Below, piece by piece: positions 25,696 to 33,999 of a DNA stretch of 64,000 nucleotides. How positions within the stretch are numbered: position 1 is the first letter of the stretch; every line of letters begins with the position of its first letter. The translations under genes were made by a program, and so were the position numbers. The stretch is from NCBI GenBank assembly GCA_040219735.1, contig JAVJRX010000029.1. One strand, 5' to 3'. The stretch is from Coleofasciculus sp040219735 (GTDB lineage Bacteria; Cyanobacteriota; Cyanobacteriia; Cyanobacteriales; Coleofasciculaceae). The notes under the pieces are model-generated. The model did not search any database and had not been told where the DNA came from. It saw only the letters and a list, made by a program, of their open reading frames with translations.

Positions 25696-25890
25696 GTAAC
25701 AGACCATTTATGGCAATGGTTACGTGAAGATGTAACTTATCACAATTGCTATGACAGCAAAGCGGCATTGATCAAACAGGTCGTCTGGTTTGAACAACAA
25801 ATCAATGCATTTCCCCAAGCTATTTGTGAGCGCTTATGGGTAACAACTCATCTTCAACCTGAGCAGGAAAAACTACGGATTTCTCCTTAG
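25692..25890 (+). pseudogene. IS630-family transposase, C-terminal remnant
   Basis: An open frame fused to the left duplication arm reads VTDHLWQWLREDVTYHNCYD to LQPEQEKLRIS. This matches the C-terminal end of IS630/Tc1-like transposases (helical tail after the last catalytic acid). About 65 residues remain and no DDE residues can be seen. The ATG-less frame starts inside the duplication (TTG at 25657), so no functional product is expected. Confidence 0.6.
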
Positions 25891-26198
25891 CCTTTGTTTC
25901 CTATAGCAGGTCGCTAGGGGTCTATTTACAACTCCCGTACCTGAAGCCGAGTCCAGACGAGATGTTCGTACCTTCAAAGTGTAACTAAACGCCTAGCGCA
26001 GCGCTATAACTGAATAATATGAAGTTTAAATGCACGAGAGCTTATCATTTTTTTTGAGGTTGAAGGGGTGAAATCTTTACTTGCCCCTGTGATTGGCACA
26101 CAATGGCGGTATCAGAGTTTGACGCGATCGCACAATTCCAGATGGTGCCCAAAACTTGCCTATGGGAGGCAAGACAGGGGTCAAATAAACTTGTTTCG
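25891..26198. other. Intergenic debris between IS remnant and decayed gene
   Basis: About 308 bases with no supported gene. One HIP1 site lies near 26122. The stretch sits inside the arms of the 52-bp inverted duplication and is probably remnant mobile DNA. No terminal inverted repeats were identified. Confidence 0.4.
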
Positions 26199-27446
26199 TC
26201 ACATTTTTTCAAACACGAGCGCTCGCACTATTCTTACAGGAGCTAAATGGGTACGATTGTTAAGGGTGTGAGCGCTCAAATGGATACAGCATAAGGCTTT
26301 AGCCTCGGTATAGTACATCTGCACGGTAGGGACTTCTCTTTTAACTTTTAGGTTAACTTCAAGGAGTGCCAAAACTCCAGGTTTCAACTTGGACGCGGTT
26401 GAATACCAATCAGTCAGGTTACAAGTCGGACAACAGAGAGAGTAACCCCGACGTACCAGTCCATTTTCTAATAACAGAGGAAGTTTTTGCTTAATAATTT
26501 GGTCAGCATCTTTTTGATTCAATCGGCGTTGTTTCGTAAGAAACGATTTAATATTGTCCCTATATAAACCACCTTGTTCTGCCCGATGAGTAACTAAAGC
26601 CGAAAGAATGTCTGCTCCTTGTTTATCAATCAAACGTATTACTTTGTCAAATCCGCCGAATCGCTGAATACATCCTTGAACATAGCGAGTATGCTTGTTT
26701 GGTTTAACCTCAAAACCAGCCTGTTTAAGGTGTCGGGAAATTACAACATCGTCGGGATGAACGAAAAAACAGCATTCTTTCCCTGCTAATCCTGTTCCAG
26801 TAATACCCTTAGTCTCTGCCCGTACAGCTAAATAGTCTCTTAACCATGCCTCTCCCCAATCATCTTGCTTATTCTCCGCACGCTCAATTCGCCATAATTC
26901 ATTTGTCAGCAACTTTGATGCTACTCGTGTCGCCGGAAGTGAGAATTTTTTACCGGAAACAAACCTAATTTCCGCATCGTAACCAAAAGTAAAATTTGTA
27001 TTGTCATGTCCAAAAGGTACAGGTGGAGCAAACCGAACAGAACTGTCAGGATTAACTAATCGCGTGAAATTGATAGTTCCTTCATAGGTACGTGAACCTT
27101 GAAGCCAATCAAAACGAAAATCTTGATAAGACACTTTGAAATAAATTTCTTTACCTGCTGTGGCAAAGGCATTTTTTAGATTACTGAACAAAACACTTGC
27201 ATCTTTACGATTAAGCGGAGTTTTCACGAATAATGCTCTGATGGATGGCATCAACTCTACGATTAGGGAAGCATGATGCTCAAGATCTGATAAAAAGGCA
27301 TCCCTGGGCAAAAATATTTTGTTTTGTCGAACAAACCATTGATAATTCCAAAAAGATGTTGGTATCCCAATGTCATGACCATCATCTAGGAAAAGATTAA
27401 GTGTTGTACGAGGTAATTTTGATAAAACTGAGTAGTAATTCCACAT
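26199..27446 (-). pseudogene. Unrecognised gene, 3' part of a frameshifted and rearranged ORF
   Basis: This 415-aa frame is the continuation of the 27386-27901 frame after a shift near 27430-27455; the two overlap by 61 bases. Its first half (TTLNLFLDDGHDIGIPTSFW onward) is not recognised. Near the end it carries a two-cysteine knuckle SLCCPTCNLTDWYS after a winged-helix-like stretch. From 26349 leftward the protein reads SKLKPGVLALLEVNL and then KVKREVPTVQMYYTEAKAL, the point where the inverted duplication ends. The last 50 residues therefore probably come from unrelated DNA. No known family could be assigned. Confidence 0.5.
26349..26400 (-). repeat. 52-bp inverted duplication, right arm
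   Basis: Reverse-complement partner of 25644-25695. Together the arms bracket 653 bases containing the IS630 remnant. This arm is in frame within the decayed gene. Confidence 0.8.
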
Positions 27447-27901
27447 TGTAAGGCAATTTCTAAGTTGAAAGTACCATCAGAGTCTACTAGACGAATATTG
27501 CTGTCATTTAAGCCACCGGGGTATAAGTGTTGAAGGATTAAACCGATATGAGAAACTGTTCCATCACGCAAGCGGAGAAAGTCATATCGAGCTCCTTGAA
27601 TATGCCTTTGAACTTCTGGAGAATAAATAGAGAGTAGTAAACCTGTTGATTGTTTTAAAACTTGCGACACGTATGATGGAATTCCTTCTCTTGGAATCAG
27701 GATATAATCAGGGTTTATCGACTTGAGTGCAAACCTCAGAGTATAAGCTTCTTCCTCATTCTCCGGTACGGGAAAGATAGTATTTGCTGCACTGGCACTA
27801 AAGTGCCAACTACGAACGGTGCGATCGCGACTATCCCAATTCTCCTGATAGGGTGACAACACAGCCAGAGTTAAATTTCGGGTAATCTGAACAAAGGACA
27901 A
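27386..27901 (-). pseudogene. Unrecognised gene, 5' part of the frameshifted ORF
   Basis: A 171-aa frame. Residues 30-150 (HFSASAANTIFPVPENEEEA to GGLNDSNIRLVDSDGTF) look like a compact alpha/beta protein, with no family recognised. The final 20 residues (TTQFYQNYLVQHLIFS) are out-of-frame reading of the downstream part. The N-terminal 28 residues overlap a copy of the GGCACTTTAGTGCC palindromic repeat, so the 5' end may itself be a fusion. Its start lies 21 bases from the divergent photolyase-like gene. Confidence 0.45.
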
Positions 27902-27922
27902 TTACACGTTCCATCAACTGCT

Positions 27923-29386
27923 GTGAGTGAAAAACTAATTCTCCTCTGGTATCGCAATGACTTGCGCCTACATGATCACGAACCCCTACACCAGGCGCTT
28001 CAGACAAAGGCGCAAATCGTTCCCCTCTACTGCTTTGACAATCGCCACTTTAACACCACATCCTTTGGATTCCTCAAAACTGGGGCATTTCGCGCCCAAT
28101 TCCTACTGGAAAGTGTAGCCGATTTGCGAGAGAGTTTGCGATCGCGTGGGAGTGATTTACTGGTGCGCCGGGGTTTACCAGAGATAGTAATTCCCGCTTT
28201 GGCAAAACAACTCGGTATTACTGCGGTTTATTTTCACCAAGAAGTTACCGCTGAAGAAGTGGCGGTAGAATCTGCACTCAAAAAAGCCTTATCTGAGATT
28301 GGTATAACTGTACAAACGTTCTGGGGAAGTACTCTCTACCATCCCGACGACTTACCGTTCAGTCTCTCAAAAATTCCCGAACTTTTTACCAACTTTCGCA
28401 AGCAGGTGGAGAAAAAATCCACAATTTATCCCCCCTTTCCCACTCCTAAACATTTACCATCTCTCCCCTCTGTAGATGTTGGAAAATTACCCCAACTCGC
28501 TAATTTTGGACTAGAACCCCCTATAGTTGACAAACGGGCAGTATTACAATTCAAAGGTGGAGAAACCGCCGGATTAGCCAGACTAAAAGACTATTTCTGG
28601 AAAAAAGACTGTCTCAAAGTTTACAAACAAACCCGCAATGGTATGTTGGGGGCAGATTACTCCTCTAAATTTTCGCCCTGGCTGGCATTGGGGTGCTTAT
28701 CACCACGTTTTATTTATGAACAGGTTCAGCACTATGAACAGGAACGAGTCAAAAATGATTCAACCTACTGGTTAGTATTTGAGTTAATTTGGCGAGACTT
28801 TTTCCGATTTATTTGTGCTAAACATGGGAACCGAATCTTTCGCAAATCTGGCTTACAAGGTGTACCCATTCCCTGGAAAGAAGACTGGGAGCGCTTTACC
28901 CTTTGGCAGCAAGGAAAGACAGGCTTTCCCTTAGTTGATGCCAATATGCGGGAACTTGCTGCAACTGGATTTATGTCCAATCGGGGACGACAAAATGTTG
29001 CAAGTTTTCTCACCAAAAACTTAGGAATCAACTGGCAAATCGGTGCTGAGTGGTTTGAATCGGTGCTGATTGACTACGATGTTTGTAGCAATTGGGGTAA
29101 CTGGAATTATACGGCGGGAGTTGGTAATGATGCTCGTGGGTTTCGTTATTTCAATATTCAAAAACAGTCGAAAGATTATGACCCCCAAGGTTACTATGTC
29201 AAACATTGGCTACCCGAACTGGATTCCTTACCCGCCGCTAAAGTACACCAACCTTGGACATTAACCTCAGCCGAGCAAAAACAGTTTGGGGTAAGAATTG
29301 GCGTAGATTATCCTAATCCAGTTGTGGACTTAATGCAGTCGGTTAAAGCAAACGAGAAAGTTTACAACGCCGCATTGAGCCGTTGA
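27923..29386 (+). CDS. Cryptochrome DASH / photolyase-family flavoprotein
   Basis: A 487-aa blue-light FAD protein. The N-terminal photolyase domain starts LILLWYRNDLRLHDHEPL. The FAD-binding C-terminal domain includes LVFELIWRDFFRF, PLVDANMRELAATGFMSNRG and NWGNWNYTAGVGNDARGFRY. The ending SKDYDPQGYYVKHWLPEL is typical of the DASH clade, which repairs cyclobutane dimers mainly in single-stranded DNA and may also signal. The start is a GTG at 27923 (MSEKLILLW). It is divergent from the decayed gene. The HIP1-bearing, GC-richer sequence shows the ancestral chromosome resumes here after the island. Confidence 0.9.
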   Translation: MSEKLILLWYRNDLRLHDHEPLHQALQTKAQIVPLYCFDNRHFNTTSFGFLKTGAFRAQFLLESVADLRESLRSRGSDLLVRRGLPEIVIPALAKQLGITAVYFHQEVTAEEVAVESALKKALSEIGITVQTFWGSTLYHPDDLPFSLSKIPELFTNFRKQVEKKSTIYPPFPTPKHLPSLPSVDVGKLPQLANFGLEPPIVDKRAVLQFKGGETAGLARLKDYFWKKDCLKVYKQTRNGMLGADYSSKFSPWLALGCLSPRFIYEQVQHYEQERVKNDSTYWLVFELIWRDFFRFICAKHGNRIFRKSGLQGVPIPWKEDWERFTLWQQGKTGFPLVDANMRELAATGFMSNRGRQNVASFLTKNLGINWQIGAEWFESVLIDYDVCSNWGNWNYTAGVGNDARGFRYFNIQKQSKDYDPQGYYVKHWLPELDSLPAAKVHQPWTLTSAEQKQFGVRIGVDYPNPVVDLMQSVKANEKVYNAALSR

Positions 29387-29614
29387 TAACATTGCCGATT
29401 GGGGAAGAGGGCAAGTGTTGGATATCGCCGTCTGTATATCAAAAATCATCATAACTGACGTCCCCTGCATCCCTACACCGTTGTACCCTACGACTATCTT
29501 GATAATTCGTTAGCCTAGAAGAAAGTCAGTTGTTGTCGATGTGAATCAGAGGATTAAGTATCCTGAGTGCAAATTCTTCTAGGATATATCAGGAGTGATG
29601 TAGCGGAGAACTAG

Positions 29615-29911
29615 ATGGCTAATATTAAATTTGTCAAGGAAGACCAGGAAGTCATTGCAGCAGATGGGGCAAACTTACGTGAGAAAGCCCTGCAAAACAA
29701 GATTGACCTGTATACCTTCAAAGGGAAGTTGATGAACTGTGGAGGCTATGGTCAATGTGGTACCTGCATTGTTGAGGTTGTCGAAGGGATGGAAAATCTC
29801 TCACCTCGAACTGAGGTAGAACAGCGTAAACTAAAGAAAAAACCGGAGAGTTACCGATTAGCCTGCCAAGCCTTGGTCAATGGACCAGTCAGCGTGAAAA
29901 CTAAGCCCTGA
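29615..29911 (+). CDS. 2Fe-2S ferredoxin
   Basis: A 98-aa plant-type-fold ferredoxin. The cluster cysteines are in CGGYGQCGTC, followed by Cys in RLACQALVNG about 35 residues later. The CX5CX2C spacing has one residue more than the CX4CX2C of photosynthetic PetF, so this is a distinct cyanobacterial ferredoxin type. It is basic (KKKPESY, KTKP), unlike acidic PetF, which suggests a different partner. The gene is followed 156 bases later by psbM in the same direction. The partner is not known. Confidence 0.85.
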   Translation: MANIKFVKEDQEVIAADGANLREKALQNKIDLYTFKGKLMNCGGYGQCGTCIVEVVEGMENLSPRTEVEQRKLKKKPESYRLACQALVNGPVSVKTKP

Positions 29912-30067
29912 AGCTGCGGGAAGCAATGTTCTAGACGTTCCATGGCACTATGGCGAGCAGGGGGAGACTGTAGCTGATTAGTATTTGGAGTCAAGCTGCA
30001 CGATTGGCAGAAGCCAATGATATTCTAAGAAGAGCGGTTCAAAACCAATTGTAGAGGCACTAGTTCA

Positions 30068-30184
30068 ATGCAAGTTAATGATTTAGGGTTCGTTGCCAGT
30101 CTTCTGTTTGTGCTGGTTCCCACCGTTTTTTTGTTGATTCTGTATATCCAGACAGCTAGCCGAGAAAGTAATAAAAATCCTTAG
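30068..30184 (+). CDS. psbM: Photosystem II reaction centre protein M (PsbM)
   Basis: A 38-aa single-pass thylakoid protein: MQVNDLGFVASLLFVLVPTV, then FLLILYIQTASRESNKNP. The MQVNxLGFxAxxLFxLVPTxFLLIxYIQT pattern is diagnostic of PsbM, which lies at the photosystem II dimer interface and contacts D1. The gene is short enough to be missed by automated ORF calls. It lies alone between the ferredoxin gene and the usp region, with a hairpin 31 bases after its stop. Confidence 0.95.
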   Translation: MQVNDLGFVASLLFVLVPTVFLLILYIQTASRESNKNP

Positions 30185-30214
30185 CCTTAGCTGTCTACCT
30201 TCCGCCCATGAAAT

Positions 30215-30239
30215 CCCCGACTTCTTGAAGAAGTCGGGG
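30215..30239. repeat. CCCCGACTTCTT hairpin after psbM
   Basis: Perfect 12-bp arms CCCCGACTTCTT/AAGAAGTCGGGG with a single-base loop. There is no T-run after it, so it is not a classical terminator, though it may stop or stabilise the psbM message. The CGACTT...AAGTCG core recurs in the pair at 58185-58258, marking a dispersed family. Confidence 0.6.
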
Positions 30240-30248
30240 AGCTGACAC

Positions 30249-30311
30249 TCAATCTGCTGTGCGGGCTAACAACAGGGGACAATTCCCATACACCCGCACA
30301 TAGTCCGACAG
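30249..30311 (-). pseudogene. 3' tail of a lost universal stress protein paralogue
   Basis: Reads LSDYVRVYGNCPLLLARTAD and a stop codon in the minus frame. The intact neighbour ends LSDYVRVYANCPVLLARTPD. The two 65-base segments (30247-30311 and 30366-30430) differ at roughly eight positions, with few and conservative residue changes, so this was a coding sequence that diverged before being truncated. A GGTGGGCATTGCCCACC repeat lies between the copies. Confidence 0.7.
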
Positions 30312-30325
30312 TGAGTAGTGAGTAG

Positions 30326-30342
30326 GGTGGGCATTGCCCACC
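30326..30342. repeat. GGTGGGCATTGCCCACC palindrome
   Basis: A member of the family at 4795-4811, with GTAG before and CAACCTTACGG after. It sits at the boundary between the usp paralogue tail and the intact usp gene and may mark the deletion point. Confidence 0.65.
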
Positions 30343-30367
30343 AACCTTACGGAGCGTGCCATTTTAC

Positions 30368-31216
30368 TCAATCCGGTGTGCGGGCTAATAGCACAGGACA
30401 ATTCGCATACACCCGTACATAGTCCGACAGGGAAGTCCCCAGCAATCGGTCTAAATCAGGGAGAGACATAGCAATAGTGGGACGGCGTTCAGGAGAACCC
30501 AAGATCAATAAATCCACATTCATTTCATCGGCTAAGCGGCAAATCTCTCGTCCCGCCTGACCTTGACTATTGATACATTTATAGGCAACGCCTTGCTTTT
30601 TCGCTTCCGCTGCAGCCGATGCCAAAACGGGATCGGTTTCAGGAGTGGTTATCGGTTCACCCGATGGCGTTTTTTTGTCGGGGTTGACGTGAACCAAATA
30701 GAGTTGACCGCCTTTGACATCCCGAATCAAAGATAGCGCCAAATCTAAGCTTTGTTTAGCACTCTCCGATTTATTCATCGCCACCATGACTCGCTTAATC
30801 CGTTTGACGTAGATCTCGTCTTTCACCAATAACATGGGACGGGAGGACAATTGGAAGACATATTGGCTGACAGAGTTTTCCAGGATAGATTCCAGCCGTT
30901 TGAGTCCTCTGGAACCCATAATGATCAGGTCAGATTGCTCTTCCTGCGCCACTTGTAGCACTACGTCTTTGGGATCTCCCTGTTTGAGCCGGGGCGTGAT
31001 TTTATTGGGATCGATTTTGAGAGACTTAACCGCGTCTGCCAAAATCTTACCGCCCTCTTCCAGTTTGGCTGACATGGCTTCAGCACTAACTTGGGGTGTG
31101 ACTACATGGAGAACCGTAACCGATGCTTGTTGCATGATCGGGATTTCGGTCAACATATTAAACATTTCTTCACATAATCCCCGACCGGCAACAGCAAGCA
31201 AAATTTTTTCAATCAT
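30368..31216 (-). CDS. Universal stress protein, two UspA domains
   Basis: A 282-aa cytoplasmic protein of two tandem Usp domains. Domain 1 (1-133) starts MIEKILLAVAGRGLCEEMFN and has the ATP-site motif LIIMGSRGLKRLE...SVSQYV. Domain 2 (about 138-282) starts RIKRVMVAMNKSESA and has LLILGSPERRP and LGTSLSDYVRVYANCPVLL. The G-x2-G-x9-GS nucleotide motif is only partly kept in domain 2 (GSPERRP), so one domain may not bind ATP. The tail of a second usp gene lies just beyond its 3' end, showing it was once a tandem pair. Confidence 0.88.
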   Translation of the reverse strand: MIEKILLAVAGRGLCEEMFNMLTEIPIMQQASVTVLHVVTPQVSAEAMSAKLEEGGKILADAVKSLKIDPNKITPRLKQGDPKDVVLQVAQEEQSDLIIMGSRGLKRLESILENSVSQYVFQLSSRPMLLVKDEIYVKRIKRVMVAMNKSESAKQSLDLALSLIRDVKGGQLYLVHVNPDKKTPSGEPITTPETDPVLASAAAEAKKQGVAYKCINSQGQAGREICRLADEMNVDLLILGSPERRPTIAMSLPDLDRLLGTSLSDYVRVYANCPVLLARTPD

Positions 31217-31604
31217 GGTTTGAATCGTTTTAAGTGGTTAAGATGAGACTTTCGCCATTCCAGGAGAGGCAGACCCATATTGGGGTAAATTCCGCAAGCC
31301 CCGGAAGTAGTAGTTGTTTCCCTGACAAGGCATCAGTCCTCAGGGTTATCTGATTTGCTCCTTCTAAAAATAAGGATACTGGGGATCGGGATTTCAAAAT
31401 TTGACAATTTGTCAACGACTGGGGGGTGCAGGGTTGTAGGGGCGGGTTTTACCAATAACGTTCTGGAGACAACCCTTAACTTATGTAAACCCGCCCTTTC
31501 TTAGGCGTGCAGGGGGATTCCAGACGTAGTAGGCTAGGTTTCTACACATTGCTCACATTCGTTAAGGTAGAACAGTCTATAGTATTCATCGAAAAGAAAT
31601 CTCC
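31217..31604. other. Intergenic region with palindromes
   Basis: These 388 bases lie between divergent genes. TTGACAATTTGTCAA (31401-31415) is a 15-bp inverted repeat that could be an operator or part of a promoter for the usp gene on the minus strand. A repeat with GGGGCGGGTTT (31439-31449) and AAACCCGCCC (31487-31496) ends matches the element at 14460-14517. No gene is supported. Confidence 0.5.
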
Positions 31605-32168
31605 ATGAACCTTTCAAGACTCTGGCAGGTAACCATTACAGTGGCTTTAGTGCTAGGACTCTATATGCCCCCAGTGACGGCGGCTGAAACCCTCTCCACT
31701 GGAACTGATACGTTTAATGCTTTGGTACAAAACTGCCTGGAACTCCAAGGTGAGACATCTCTCAATGCTTGTGATCAAGCCATTGAACTGCATCCGGATG
31801 ACGTGATTCCTTGGTATGGGCGTTCTCGCGTATTATCGACTTTAGGACAACAAGAAGAAGCCAATCAGTCTTATGCCCGGGTGCGGGTGATTCAAGCGTA
31901 CTATAGTACGATCGCGCAACTGCTTGCCCAACGGGAACAGATTGAGTCGTTGATGCAAAATGAGGAGCAATTCTCTCAACTCGAAGCCGCGATTAACGGT
32001 GAGGATGTAGAGCAAGGGCAGTTAGAACAACTGCAACAGCTTAAACAACAGATTCTCACACTCCGGGACAATCCTAGCCTTCTTGATCAAGAAATAGCGG
32101 ATGCGATGCTTCAGGTACGCGATCGCTTGGCTGATATTATTGAGCAAATTTCTGCGACTGCATCATAA
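31605..32168 (+). CDS. Exported TPR-like protein
   Basis: A 187-aa protein with an N-terminal signal sequence (LWQVTITVALVLGLYMPPVT, probable cleavage after TAA). A degenerate tetratricopeptide stretch follows (residues about 38-85: ACDQAIELHPDDVIPWYGRS), then a long coiled coil rich in Q, E and L (residues about 100-160). It is likely periplasmic and involved in protein contacts. There is no enzymatic motif, and neighbours give no clear clue. A divergent usp gene lies upstream. Confidence 0.65.
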   Translation: MNLSRLWQVTITVALVLGLYMPPVTAAETLSTGTDTFNALVQNCLELQGETSLNACDQAIELHPDDVIPWYGRSRVLSTLGQQEEANQSYARVRVIQAYYSTIAQLLAQREQIESLMQNEEQFSQLEAAINGEDVEQGQLEQLQQLKQQILTLRDNPSLLDQEIADAMLQVRDRLADIIEQISATAS

Positions 32169-32194
32169 CTGGGTGCAAGCTTTGCGGAATTCCT

Positions 32195-32213
32195 GGGCGC
32201 AAGCCTTGCGCCC
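32195..32213. repeat. GGGCGCAAGCCTTGCGCCC palindrome
   Basis: A perfect 19-bp palindrome with 9-bp arms and a one-base loop, 27 bases after the preceding stop codon and preceded by a degenerate copy (GGTGCAAGCTTTGCGGAATT). It may act as a terminator-like hairpin and resembles common cyanobacterial repeats. The rest of the 276-base gap to the next gene is AT-rich and shows no gene. Confidence 0.6.
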
Positions 32214-32444
32214 CTACAGGACTAAATACAAAAACGGACGATAGACAAAATATATGCTTAAAACAAAGTCGCTAGCGTCGTAAGTGTCATGTCTTTGATT
32301 GTAGAGTTCGACGACTTGTTGTTTGAACTCGCCAAGATCAACCGGATGATTTATCTTTATATTCAACTTGAGATAGATGAAGTTACTTTCACTTTATAGA
32401 CAATTAGGAGTTGTATAGAAGTATTAAAGGATAAAGTAGCTAAA

Positions 32445-33041
32445 ATGAAATATCCGAAAAAGACTTGGCAACTCCTAGGATTTACGACAATCTATTCGCT
32501 GGCACTGACCATTTTTCCCAAGGTTGCCAGTGCGAATCAACCACCATCTGTACAGCGTTCTGATGACTATCAGGTTGCCCAAATGACTGATTGCCGAGAG
32601 GTGGATGTTAATACAAGCCTGAATATACGACGACAGCCGGATGGGCAAGTTATTGGGACTTTGGAAGATGAACAAACCGTTAATATTATCGGTGAACCTG
32701 AAAATGGATGGGTGCAGATTGACGCCCCTGAGGATGGTTATATTGCGGCGAGATATTTAACCTATTGTACGGGTGCAGTACCCCCATCCCAACCTGTTAC
32801 CCAAACAACGCCGACTACCTCAGGAAGTGGGCAGATTTCCACTGTACCCGGTAGCAACTGCCGTCAGGTGGTTTCGCCAAATCTATCGGTGCGATCGGAA
32901 CCGAATGGCGAAGTAATTGGCACCCTAGAAAAAAATCAGACGGTTTATATTGCCAACGAAGGGTACGATGGCTGGGTGCCCATTGAAAGACCCATAGATG
33001 GCTATGTGAATTCGGCAAGTCTAGGCTACTGTTATCAGTAA
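32445..33041 (+). CDS. Exported protein with two bacterial SH3 domains
   Basis: A 198-aa protein with a signal sequence (residues 7-30, ending SANQ). Two SH3b domains follow: residues about 50-108 (SLNIRRQPDGQVIGTLEDEQ, then GYIAARYLTYC) and about 137-198 (LSVRSEPNGEVIGTLEKNQT, then GYVNSASLGYC). A Pro/Thr-rich linker separates them. Each domain has a paired cysteine at its start and end (TDCREV...YCTG; SNCRQV...GYCYQ), suggesting disulfide bonds in the periplasm. SH3b domains usually bind peptidoglycan. A Crp-family gene follows 30 bases later and may be co-transcribed. Confidence 0.75.
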   Translation: MKYPKKTWQLLGFTTIYSLALTIFPKVASANQPPSVQRSDDYQVAQMTDCREVDVNTSLNIRRQPDGQVIGTLEDEQTVNIIGEPENGWVQIDAPEDGYIAARYLTYCTGAVPPSQPVTQTTPTTSGSGQISTVPGSNCRQVVSPNLSVRSEPNGEVIGTLEKNQTVYIANEGYDGWVPIERPIDGYVNSASLGYCYQ

Positions 33042-33071
33042 CCTTTTAAGCTAAGTAGCAGGTTTTGTACT

Positions 33072-33755
33072 GTGAGTCAACCCTCTCAACTGCGGGACTT
33101 TCTCGCCAATACTCAACTCTGGCGAGGTTTGCCGGATGAGCACTTAGACGCGATCGCGACCATTGCGATCGCTAAATCCTATCATAAAGGAGAGGTTATT
33201 TTTGTCGAAGGGGAGGAGGGTAGCGGATTCTTTGTGGTGAAATCCGGTAGAGTGAAAGTATTTAAGCTATCGGCAGAAGGGAAAGAACAGATATTAGAAT
33301 TTTTTGGGGTGGGAGAACATTTTGCCGAAGTACCCGCCTTTGATGGTGAATGCTTTCCTGCATCGGCTACGGCTTTAGAGAAAACAGAATTATTATTTTT
33401 TGAGCGCACCACTTTTTTAGCCTTGCTGGCTCAACAGCCAAAGATAGCGATTAATATGTTAGCCATTTTTGCGCGACATTTGCGACGCTTTGCCCGATTA
33501 ATTGAAGATTTATCGTTAAAGGAAGTTCCGGGGCGATTGGCGGCTTATTTGCTCTATTTAAGCGAAAGTACTGAGCATTTAGAGCAAGTCGAATTAGATA
33601 TTACCAAGACTCAACTAGCATCCTTATTAGGCACAATTCCTGAAACCTTATCACGGGTGTTTGCCAAGTTGAGCCAGGAAGAATTAATTTCGATAAATGG
33701 GTCTAGGATTCGGTTATTAAATCCAGAAGGGTTAAAGATTTTATCCGAACGATAA
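33072..33755 (+). CDS. Crp/Fnr-family transcriptional regulator
   Basis: A 227-aa regulator. Residues 10-125 form a cyclic-nucleotide-binding-type beta roll (SYHKGEVIFVEGEEGSGFFV, then GKEQILEFFGVGEHFAEVPA). The arginine-containing phosphate-binding motif of true CRP is not conserved (FAEVPAFDG), so it probably senses something else or nothing. The C-terminal winged helix has the recognition helix TQLASLLGTIPETLSRVFAK, typical of the Fnr/CooA-like branch. There is no cysteine cluster for Fe-S binding. The start is a GTG at 33072. Targets are unknown. Confidence 0.82.
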   Translation: MSQPSQLRDFLANTQLWRGLPDEHLDAIATIAIAKSYHKGEVIFVEGEEGSGFFVVKSGRVKVFKLSAEGKEQILEFFGVGEHFAEVPAFDGECFPASATALEKTELLFFERTTFLALLAQQPKIAINMLAIFARHLRRFARLIEDLSLKEVPGRLAAYLLYLSESTEHLEQVELDITKTQLASLLGTIPETLSRVFAKLSQEELISINGSRIRLLNPEGLKILSER

Positions 33756-33779
33756 CGGATCGCGTCTGGATTGGTGAGT

Positions 33780-33806
33780 GGGGAAGCAGGGGAAGCAGGG
33801 GAAGCC
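33780..33806 (+). repeat. Three tandem GGGGAAGCA units
   Basis: Three 9-base units GGGGAAGC(A/C) in a row, 25 bases after the Crp-family stop. It is a small minisatellite that could vary in length between strains. The remaining gap to 34000 shows nothing else of note. Confidence 0.6.
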
Positions 33807-33999
33807 ATAGTACATTTTCTCTGATAAGCTGTTCGGCATTTAAACATTAATGTCAACAATGGCGAAATCCTTGTAGTGCGAGCATCTTGCTCGCTACCCA
33901 TTCCCAATTTAAATGCATGACAGCTTAGCGGTGCAAGGGTATAAAAGGGTTTAGTTCCCTCGAAGGTGGTGAAGGGTAAAAACGTCCCCTACTCCCTTT

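Noticed and set aside
26068..26271. 67-codon plus-strand frame in the IS remnant region
   Set aside because: No homology is recognised and it runs across rearranged DNA and antisense to the decayed gene's end.
31230..31415. 61-codon minus-strand frame between usp and the TPR-like gene
   Set aside because: It has no motif and lies across the probable promoter region and palindrome of the usp gene.
33780..33806. Tandem GGGGAAGCA units as a CRISPR-like array
   Set aside because: The repeats are adjacent with no spacers; it is a minisatellite. No CRISPR array was seen anywhere.
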